DNA of 5,031 nucleotides from Clostridiales bacterium (GTDB lineage Bacteria; Bacillota; Clostridia; UBA8921): the NCBI GenBank assembly GCA_003535395.1, contig DOHE01000275.1, positions 1-5,031 on the forward strand, written 5' to 3'. A program made the translations under genes and the position numbers. Shown piece after piece: positions 1 through 5,031 of the stretch. Below the pieces are notes generated by a model that searched no databases, was not told where the DNA came from, and worked only from the letters and a program-made list of their open reading frames with translations. The stretch's first letter is position 1, and every line of letters starts with the position of its first letter.

Positions 1-1
1 C

Positions 2-232
2 CACAAGGAAATCCCGGTGTACCGGGGGATCAGGACGGAAAGGTATACATATGTCGTTGCCAGGGATGAATCGGCGCAATACAGGGGATGGCTGCTTTAC
101 GATAATTCTGAAGATCCCTGGCAGATGATCAACAGGATCGATGATCCCGGCTGCCAGGATATCCGGGCGGATCTGCACAATGAGCTGATGAAACTTTTAT
201 ATGCAAAGGGAGAAAATACTTTCAATGGCTGA
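2..232 (+). CDS. Sulfatase, C-terminal fragment (cut by the left edge of the window)
   Basis: The last 76 codons of a gene that begins before the window; the frame is open from base 2 to the TGA at 230-232. The peptide runs IPVYRGIRTERYTYV, then GWLLYDNSEDPWQMINRIDD, then a helical tail. This is the usual C-terminal pattern of type I (alkaline-phosphatase fold) sulfatases: an 'RG(V/I)RTERYTY' strand, a 'LLYDNxxDPxQ' turn, and a closing helix. Such enzymes hydrolyse sulfate esters on sugars or aryl groups. The catalytic formylglycine site lies upstream and cannot be seen, so activity and substrate are unknown. The stop overlaps the start of the GH2 gene by 8 bases, which suggests co-transcription and translational coupling. 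A GTG at 17 lies inside the conserved strand and is not a credible start. Family assignment is fairly safe; the sulfatase subfamily cannot be told. Confidence 0.85.
   Translation, partial: HKEIPVYRGIRTERYTYVVARDESAQYRGWLLYDNSEDPWQMINRIDDPGCQDIRADLHNELMKLLYAKGENTFNG
208..212 (+). promoter_or_regulatory. Probable ribosome binding site for the GH2 gene
   Basis: GGGAG (within AAAGGGAG, 205-212) lies 12 bases before the ATG at 225, inside the end of the sulfatase gene. The spacing is a little long. It is still the only good purine-rich site near either candidate start: the in-frame ATG at 201 is preceded by an AT-rich stretch with no such site. This is why 225 was chosen as the start. Confidence 0.5.
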
Positions 233-2771
233 CAATACACGTGAAAAGTTATTGATGGATTTTGGCTGGAAGTTTCATGAGGGGGATCTTCCTGTCAGTC
301 ACTGGGGAAAATTATGCAAATCAGGCAGTTATGGCAATGAGCCGGGGATCGGGCTGGCTTATGATGATACTTCATGGCGTTCTGTCGACCTTCCCCATGA
401 CTTTGCCATAGAAAGCGAATTTGACCAGAAGTATAATATTGGCCATGGTTATGTTCCAATGGGGACCGGCTGGTACAGGCGCCAATTTGTGATTCCTGCT
501 GAAGACAGGGGCAGGAAAATATTTGTTGAATTTGAAGGCGCGTTTCGTGACATGACACTATACGTGAATCAGTTTATTGCCGGCCGCCACGAAAGTGGAT
601 ACGGTACGATACGCTTTGATATCACTGATTTTTTGAATTATGGAAGTAATAACGTACTGGCAGTCCGTGTTGACGGGTCCCAACCCGAGGGGTGGTGGTA
701 TGAAGGCACGGGAATCTACCGGCATGTCTGGATGATCAAAACCAGCCGCGTATATATCCCTTTTGGCGGGATCCATGTGCAGTCATGGTTCAATGCAGAC
801 CCTGAAGAGTGCAAACCCTTCCTGGTCGATGTGCCCGGGAGTCTTTGCAGGATCCGTGTAAAAACGGTAGTGTCCAATTCCAATGGGGGTCCGGAGCAAG
901 TGAAGGTCCGCATACGGCTGCTGGCCCCGGATGGTTCCTTCCTCACAGGCGGCGAGGATTCCCGGAAGATCACAGGTGTAAACGAGGAGACGTTTTCAGT
1001 CATGACGGAGATTGAAGCGCCCAGACTCTGGGCGCTGGATACGCCATGGCTATACACGGCAGTCGTAGAGGTCATGGTGGGTGATCACACCGTAGACCGC
1101 CTGGAGGAGATATTTGGTATTCGTACGATCCGTTTTGATCCGGGGAAGGGTTTTTTTCTGAACGGCAAGCCTTTAAAAATCAAAGGTGCCGCGAATCATT
1201 ATGATCATGCAGGTGTGGGTTCCGCAGTGCCGGATATGGTGAATGAATTCAGGATACGACGACTGAAGGAATTTGGTTTCAATGCATACCGTGCCTCGGT
1301 CAAGCCCTGTTCTCCGGCATTTCTGGATGCGTGTGACCGCCTTGGGATGCTTGTTTTGGAGGAGCCGCGTACTTTTGCCGGAAATGAACAGGCATACCAG
1401 GACATCCGGCGCCTGGTGCTGCGCGACAGGAATCATCCAAGCATCATTCTGTGGGGTTTTGCCAATGAAGAAACAAACCTGTTCAATACTCCGCAGGGTG
1501 CGATGATCACCAAAACCACCGCCGCGTTATTTCACTCGCTGGACCCCACGCGTCCAACCACGACGGCGCGGAATTGCGGGTATGACCAGGATCATGCAGA
1601 GGCTGTCGATGTATTAGGTTATAATTATCATTGGGATCAATGGGATATCAATCATGAACGATTTCCAGACAAACCGGTGATCGAGACCGAAATGGCTTCG
1701 ACATATACTACGCGCAGCGTGTATTTTGATGAGACGGACCGGGGTCGGCTGGTCGAATATGACCGGCCTAATTTCTGGATCCGCAAGACCTTCACAAGGG
1801 AAGAAGTCACCCGCCAGATGGAAAGACAATGGATGAGCGGAGGTTTCATCTGGACGGGTTTTGATTATCGGGGAGAGCCGACGCCTTTTCACGAAAAGGG
1901 GTGGAGGGGGAGCGGAAGAACAGAAAAGGTTCCCATGGTTGTTTCATGCCATTTTGGTACATTCGATTTATGCGGATTTCCAAAAGACGAGGCTTACTAT
2001 TACAAGTCCTGGTATCAGGAAGACCCTGTGCTCCATGTTTTTCCGCATTGGAACTGGGCAGGGAAGGAAGGGATGGAAATCACAGTTGCAGTCTACAGCA
2101 ATATGGATCAGGTAGATTTATTGGTAAACGGGAGCAGTGCCGGTTGTCAGACGATGCAAAAACTGGGCATGCTGGAATGGAAAGTACCCTACCAGCCCGG
2201 TCATATTGAAGCAGTAGGATACCAGAATGGAAAAGAGGTCCTACGTCAGAGACGGGAAACGACCGGCTGTGCAGCCGCGGTGCATCTGCTGCCGGAAAAT
2301 GGCTCACAGATCAGGGCCAATCGGGAGGATGTTGCCATCATAAGGGTCACCACGGTGGATTCAAAGGGGCGTTTTGTCCCCAATGCAAATAACATGATCA
2401 AATTTCATACAAGAGGGGCCATCCGGATCCTGGGTGCGGGGAACGGGGATCCTGCAGATTTAACTCCGAATCATTCGCTGAAGCGAAAGCTGTTTGGCGG
2501 ATTGGCACAGATCATCGTACAGGCGCTGGACCGTCCGGGCGAGGCCTGGCTGGTTGCGGAAGGGGAAGGGCTTGTCACCGGGGAACTGAAACTGGATCTG
2601 ACTGACAGTCCACGCCGCCTGTTCCTGCCTGCCGCAATCACATCAGATGAAACAGTCAAGGACAGACCTGAAAGTATCTGCAGAGAGGAAGGACCAGGAA
2701 ATGGTGCTTTAAAGCAGGATGATTACGCATTTTATGATCATAATACGGTTACCAATCCAAACAGAAAATAA
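225..2771 (+). CDS. Glycoside hydrolase family 2 protein (beta-galactosidase / beta-glucuronidase type)
   Basis: An 848-residue, probably cytoplasmic retaining beta-glycosidase with no signal peptide. Seen domains, in order: an N-terminal jelly-roll sugar-binding domain (about 8-187, with DLPHDF, GTGWYRR, GWWYEGTGIYR); an Ig-like domain (about 190-300); a catalytic TIM barrel (about 303-600, opening with FFLNGKPLKIKGANHYDH); a DUF4982-like domain (about 600-670, VAVYSNMDQVDLLVNG); a GH2 C-terminal 'domain 5' type (about 688-795, GAGNGDP); and a roughly 50-residue tail I do not recognise. The expected acid/base is Glu415 (LWGFANEE) and the expected nucleophile is Glu489 (KPVIETEMAST); Trp543 begins the WTGFDYRGEP motif. 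The usual R-x-S-H-N-P loop reads R-A-S-V-K-P (356-361), so the conserved histidine is missing. This architecture is common in beta-galactosidases of Bacillota and Bacteroidota, but GH2 specificity varies widely (glucuronidase, galactosidase, arabinosidase), so the substrate is not assigned. An alternative start at 201 would add eight residues. Confidence 0.92.
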   Translation: MADNTREKLLMDFGWKFHEGDLPVSHWGKLCKSGSYGNEPGIGLAYDDTSWRSVDLPHDFAIESEFDQKYNIGHGYVPMGTGWYRRQFVIPAEDRGRKIFVEFEGAFRDMTLYVNQFIAGRHESGYGTIRFDITDFLNYGSNNVLAVRVDGSQPEGWWYEGTGIYRHVWMIKTSRVYIPFGGIHVQSWFNADPEECKPFLVDVPGSLCRIRVKTVVSNSNGGPEQVKVRIRLLAPDGSFLTGGEDSRKITGVNEETFSVMTEIEAPRLWALDTPWLYTAVVEVMVGDHTVDRLEEIFGIRTIRFDPGKGFFLNGKPLKIKGAANHYDHAGVGSAVPDMVNEFRIRRLKEFGFNAYRASVKPCSPAFLDACDRLGMLVLEEPRTFAGNEQAYQDIRRLVLRDRNHPSIILWGFANEETNLFNTPQGAMITKTTAALFHSLDPTRPTTTARNCGYDQDHAEAVDVLGYNYHWDQWDINHERFPDKPVIETEMASTYTTRSVYFDETDRGRLVEYDRPNFWIRKTFTREEVTRQMERQWMSGGFIWTGFDYRGEPTPFHEKGWRGSGRTEKVPMVVSCHFGTFDLCGFPKDEAYYYKSWYQEDPVLHVFPHWNWAGKEGMEITVAVYSNMDQVDLLVNGSSAGCQTMQKLGMLEWKVPYQPGHIEAVGYQNGKEVLRQRRETTGCAAAVHLLPENGSQIRANREDVAIIRVTTVDSKGRFVPNANNMIKFHTRGAIRILGAGNGDPADLTPNHSLKRKLFGGLAQIIVQALDRPGEAWLVAEGEGLVTGELKLDLTDSPRRLFLPAAITSDETVKDRPESICREEGPGNGALKQDDYAFYDHNTVTNPNRK

Positions 2772-2774
2772 ACG

Positions 2775-2786
2775 AAAGGTCGGGAA
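2775..2786 (+). promoter_or_regulatory. Ribosome binding region for the oxidoreductase gene; decides between two starts
   Basis: The 21-base gap after the GH2 stop holds AAAGG (2775-2779) and CGGGA (2781-2785). AAAGG sits 7 bases before a TTG at 2787, while CGGGA sits 7 bases before the ATG at 2793. The two starts are in frame and differ by two residues. ATG was preferred as the stronger codon. The protein fold is unaffected either way. Confidence 0.45.
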
Positions 2787-2792
2787 TTGTTT

Positions 2793-3896
2793 ATGGAACG
2801 CAAATTGAAAATCGGCATAATCGGAACAGGAAATATTGCAGGGCATCATGTTAAATATTACAAAGGGTTCGATGATGTGGAAGTCACCGCCGGTGCGGAT
2901 ATTGTTCCGGGAAAGGCCAGGCAGTTCTTTGAAAGGATGGGGCTGCCGAATGCTCATTCCTATGAAAATGTTGAAGAAATGCTCCGGAACGAACAGTTGG
3001 ATGGAGTCAGCGTATGCACATATCACAGGGCGCATGCGCCATGCAGCATCGCGGCACTGGAGGCGGGTGTTCATGTTCTCTGTGAAAAACCGATGTCCTT
3101 TACTCTCCAGGAGGCAGTGGACATGGTGAAGGCTTCCCGCAAATCCGGGAAGTTCCTGACGATTGGTTACCAGCCCAGATACGACTATCTGCGCCAGCGG
3201 GTGGATGAAATCATCAGTTCCGGTCAGCTCGGGAAAATTTATTACATTGAAAGCGGCGGGGGCCGGAGACGGGGGATCCCCTCGAAGGATAGAGATTCTT
3301 ATATAAACAGTGAAAAGGCAGGATATGGGGTGATTGGAGATAATGGATGCTATTCTGTTGACGAATGCCTTCATGCGGTCAAATATCCCCGCCCGCTGAC
3401 TGTATCCGCTGCGGCTTCGTCCCATTTCGGAAAGCGGAAGCAGCATTGCCATTATCCGGATATATTTGATGTTGAAGATTTCGCGACAGCCCTGGTACGG
3501 CTTGAAGGTGATATCACATTTGTTGTCAAAACCGCTTGGGCCATGCATTCTGACACAATGGGAAACACGATGTGGCTGGGTACGGAAGGTGGCATTAAAA
3601 TCATAAGTGGATTCAGCCATGCCAATCTTCCATCTTCAGTGATGTATTTTACAGATGTGAACGGTCAGCATACGGACAGTTTCATATTACCTAATGTAAA
3701 TCAGCTTGCACATGAAAAAATCGGACCGGCAGACATATGGACAGCGAAAATGAGGAATTTCTGCGATGCAGTCCGCAAAGGCGGACCTGCACCGATCCCC
3801 GGGGAGGAAGTCCTGTACAATCAGGCGATCCTGGATGGGATGTACCGTTCTGCAAAGTTGAACAGGGAAGTTGAAATCGTTATTCCTGATCTATAA
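2793..3896 (+). CDS. Gfo/Idh/MocA-family NAD(P)-dependent oxidoreductase
   Basis: A 367-residue dehydrogenase of the glucose-fructose oxidoreductase / inositol dehydrogenase / MocA family. These enzymes oxidise or reduce a sugar, sugar acid, cyclitol or glycoside with NAD(P). The N-terminal Rossmann domain opens with IGIIGTGNIAG-like sequence (glycine-rich loop at Gly11-x-Gly13-x-x-Ala16). The signature CEKPMS follows at 97-102, with Lys99 the usual catalytic and cofactor-contacting lysine. The C-terminal alpha/beta substrate domain carries GDNGCYSVDECLHA, where Asp183, Tyr187 and Asp190 match the family's D-x-G-x-(H/Y)-x-x-D motif. The end (IPGEEVLYNQAILDGMYRSA) is also typical, and the length is normal. 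No signal peptide or Tat motif is seen, so it is expected in the cytoplasm. It lies about 21 bases after the GH2 and 35 before an isomerase-like gene, a pairing often seen in catabolism of sugars, inositols and glycosides. Fold assignment is strong; the substrate is unknown. The alternative start is TTG at 2787. Confidence 0.93.
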   Translation: MERKLKIGIIGTGNIAGHHVKYYKGFDDVEVTAGADIVPGKARQFFERMGLPNAHSYENVEEMLRNEQLDGVSVCTYHRAHAPCSIAALEAGVHVLCEKPMSFTLQEAVDMVKASRKSGKFLTIGYQPRYDYLRQRVDEIISSGQLGKIYYIESGGGRRRGIPSKDRDSYINSEKAGYGVIGDNGCYSVDECLHAVKYPRPLTVSAAASSHFGKRKQHCHYPDIFDVEDFATALVRLEGDITFVVKTAWAMHSDTMGNTMWLGTEGGIKIISGFSHANLPSSVMYFTDVNGQHTDSFILPNVNQLAHEKIGPADIWTAKMRNFCDAVRKGGPAPIPGEEVLYNQAILDGMYRSAKLNREVEIVIPDL

Positions 3897-3920
3897 ACAA
3901 TAAAGTTTTATATTACAATG

Positions 3921-3926
3921 AGGGGG
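3921..3926 (+). promoter_or_regulatory. Ribosome binding site of the isomerase-like gene
   Basis: AGGGGG ends 5 bases before the ATG at 3932, a strong and well-spaced Shine-Dalgarno match. It supports that ATG over the out-of-frame ATG at 3918, which overlaps the site itself. Confidence 0.7.
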
Positions 3927-3931
3927 CTCCC

Positions 3932-4726
3932 ATGTTTACTTTGGCAGCACACGTGTCCTGGTTCAAATGTGAACCATACGATAAGTTCAGAGAAGCGGAG
4001 AAGCGGAAGTTTAAAGCCATTGAAATGCTGAAGTGGTTTGATTTGGATTTGGAAAGGGCCAAAAAGGAAATAGAGCGGACGGGTGTTGAGATCCCGGCCG
4101 TCATGGTGGGATCGGACAGCCCACAGAAAATGCAGATCTTGAAAGAATCAGGCGGCATTGTCAGTCAAGATGCTCATGCTCTGTTTCTGGAAGCATTTCG
4201 GGAAACGGTCCGTGCAGCCCGAATTCTTGGAGCGCGAAATATCGTGGTTACGACAGGAAACGAAATCAATGGCATGCCCCGGGCCAGGCAGCATGGCAAT
4301 ATTGTGCAGGCGCTGCGTGCGGCTGCACCATGGGCAGAAGATGCCGGAATTCAGATCGTCCTTGAGCCGCTGAATGTACTTGTGGATCATAAGGGTTATT
4401 ATCTGAGTACGACAGCCGAATCCGTGGAAATCATACGGGAGGTTGACAGTCCGGCGGTTCGCATACTCTATGATATATACCACCAGCAAATTACGGAAGG
4501 CAATCTGATCCATAACATCCGCAGCAATATTGAATACATCGGCCATTTCCATGCAGCAGATGTGCCGGGACGCCATCAGCCGGGGACAGGTGAAATCAAT
4601 TACAGGAACGTATTCAAAGCGATACGGGACACCGGGTTCGATGGGACCGTTGCATTTGAGTGCATTCTATCGGAGGATGTGGACAAGGTATGCCCGAAGG
4701 TGTGGGAATTGCTGGATTTTGATTAA
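3932..4726 (+). CDS. Hydroxypyruvate isomerase-like sugar isomerase/epimerase (xylose isomerase-like TIM barrel)
   Basis: A 264-residue protein of the AP endonuclease 2 / xylose-isomerase-like TIM-barrel superfamily, closest by eye to the hydroxypyruvate isomerase (Hyi) group, whose members are about 260 residues. Seen motifs: VLEPLN (Glu145), LYDIYHQQITEG (Asp181, His184), GHFHAADVPGRHQPGTGEINY (202-224) and VAFEC (Glu243). Glu145, Asp181, His207 and Glu243 would form the divalent-metal site, with the two glutamates acting in proton transfer. In classical Hyi the third ligand is, from memory, a glutamine (GHIQ-A-D); here it is His207, as in tagatose/allulose-type epimerases. The N-terminal third (residues 1-60, with AIEMLKWFDLDLERAKKE) matches Hyi only weakly. 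No signal peptide is seen. It follows the oxidoreductase by 35 bases with a strong Shine-Dalgarno site and is probably in the same transcript. It could isomerise or epimerise a keto-sugar or sugar acid made by that oxidoreductase. True hydroxypyruvate isomerase activity is not shown, so no gene symbol is given. Confidence 0.88.
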   Translation: MFTLAAHVSWFKCEPYDKFREAEKRKFKAIEMLKWFDLDLERAKKEIERTGVEIPAVMVGSDSPQKMQILKESGGIVSQDAHALFLEAFRETVRAARILGARNIVVTTGNEINGMPRARQHGNIVQALRAAAPWAEDAGIQIVLEPLNVLVDHKGYYLSTTAESVEIIREVDSPAVRILYDIYHQQITEGNLIHNIRSNIEYIGHFHAADVPGRHQPGTGEINYRNVFKAIRDTGFDGTVAFECILSEDVDKVCPKVWELLDFD

Positions 4727-4764
4727 CTTACAACATGCAGCCGGGAGAATATTTAAAGACCTTT

Positions 4765-4774
4765 GGGAGAGGAG
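4765..4774 (+). promoter_or_regulatory. Ribosome binding site of the second sulfatase gene; decides the start
   Basis: GGGAGAGGAG is a purine-rich Shine-Dalgarno stretch. Its last GGAG (4771-4774) lies 7 bases before a GTG at 4782 but 16 bases before the in-frame ATG at 4791. The spacing favours the GTG. A weaker AGGA at 4776-4779 lies 11 bases from the ATG, so the ATG cannot be ruled out. Confidence 0.55.
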
Positions 4775-4781
4775 CAGGACC

Positions 4782-5031
4782 GTGGGGCGAATGAATCTGA
4801 TTTATGTTTTTGCCGATCAGTGGCGTGCGTCTGCCGCCGGTTTTGCAGGTGATCCCAATGTACGGACCCCCAATATCGACCGGCTGGCCGCACAAAGCGT
4901 TAAGTTTACCACCTCGGTATCCAATTGCCCCATCTGCACCCCTTACAGGGCTTCCCTGCTCACAGGGCAGTACCCGCTTACAACCGGATTGTTCATGAAT
5001 GATCTGTGCCTTGGCAGCAGTGCAGTTTCCA
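4782..5031 (+). CDS. Sulfatase, N-terminal fragment (cut by the right edge of the window)
   Basis: The first 83 codons of a type I sulfatase, still open at the window's end. It starts with MGRMNLIYVFADQWRA when read from GTG. The family's opening strand and metal site are visible as FADQ (Asp12; the second acidic position is Gln13, a common variant). VRTPNIDRLAAQSVKFT follows, then the sulfatase signature CTPYRASLLTGQYP. In it Cys52 (codon 4935-4937) of C-x-P-x-R is the residue converted to formylglycine, the catalytic nucleophile, and Arg56 completes the motif. A second cysteine lies three residues earlier (Cys49). The polypeptide begins directly with the core strand and has no signal peptide, so the enzyme is probably cytoplasmic and needs a cytoplasmic maturase, most likely a radical-SAM anSME (anaerobic sulfatase-maturating enzyme) encoded elsewhere. 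It sits 55 bases after the isomerase-like gene on the same strand. The substrate is unknown. If translation begins at the ATG at 4791, the protein is three residues shorter. Confidence 0.9.
   Translation, partial: MGRMNLIYVFADQWRASAAGFAGDPNVRTPNIDRLAAQSVKFTTSVSNCPICTPYRASLLTGQYPLTTGLFMNDLCLGSSAVS

Noticed and set aside
2709..3620. Long open frame of 303 codons on the minus strand
   Set aside because: It lies antisense to the oxidoreductase, whose family motifs (GTGNIAG, CEKP) are unmistakable. Its translation shows no recognisable domain, and it is best explained as a shadow of the coding strand.
3871..3914. Possible promoter before the isomerase-like gene (TTGAAA with TATAAA or TATATT)
   Set aside because: TTGAAA and TATAAA are only 15 bases apart and lie partly within coding sequence, and TATATT is too far from TTGAAA. 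In an AT-rich 35-base gap such matches arise by chance.
3992..4007. Short tandem repeat, GAAGCGGA twice
   Set aside because: Two 8-base copies lie within the coding sequence (Glu/Lys/Arg-rich helix). An 8-base unit does not keep frame, there is no further copy, and nothing suggests function.
4148..4576. Open frame of 142 codons on the minus strand
   Set aside because: It is antisense to the isomerase-like gene and covers its conserved motifs. The translation is rich in Cys, His and Arg, as shadow frames often are, and has no domain.
4727..4781. Gap between the isomerase-like gene and the second sulfatase, searched for a terminator or promoter
   Set aside because: No GC-rich hairpin followed by a T run is seen, and there is no convincing -35/-10 pair. 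Only the ribosome binding site is supportable.
4804..4998. Open frame of 64 codons on the + strand near the right edge
   Set aside because: It is out of frame with the second sulfatase, whose signature sequence lies in the other frame. The proline-rich translation has no known motif.

Overview
The window holds five protein-coding genes, all on the + strand and packed tightly. In order they are: the C-terminal end of a sulfatase (cut by the left edge), a complete family 2 glycoside hydrolase (GH2), a Gfo/Idh/MocA-family NAD(P)-dependent oxidoreductase, a hydroxypyruvate-isomerase-like TIM-barrel protein, and the N-terminal end of a second sulfatase (cut by the right edge). The gaps are an 8-base overlap, then about 21, 35 and 55 bases. 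No strong terminator or promoter is visible in them, so the set reads as one operon or part of one.

The gene content points to breakdown of a sulfated or otherwise decorated glycan or glycoside. Sulfatases would remove sulfate esters and the GH2 would cleave a beta-linked sugar (galactose, glucuronic acid or a related residue). The oxidoreductase and the isomerase-like protein could then act on the released or still-attached sugar. No signal peptide is visible on any of the four genes whose start is present, so these steps probably happen in the cytoplasm on imported oligosaccharides. The transporter, the regulator and the formylglycine-generating (sulfatase-maturing) enzyme would have to lie outside the window.

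The organism cannot be named from this sequence. Purine-rich Shine-Dalgarno sites (AGGGGG, GGGAGAGGAG, AAGGGAG), cytoplasmic sulfatases and a moderate GC content would fit a gut or soil Bacillota (Clostridia- or Paenibacillus-like). Other sulfatase-rich lineages such as Lentisphaerota or Planctomycetota are not excluded.

There are no RNA genes, mobile elements, CRISPR arrays or large repeats, and no gene-free stretch longer than about 55 bases. The points most worth a second look are the pairing of the oxidoreductase with the isomerase-like protein inside a sulfatase/GH2 locus, the loss of a usually conserved active-site histidine in the GH2, and a Gln-to-His change at a probable metal-ligand position in the isomerase-like protein.
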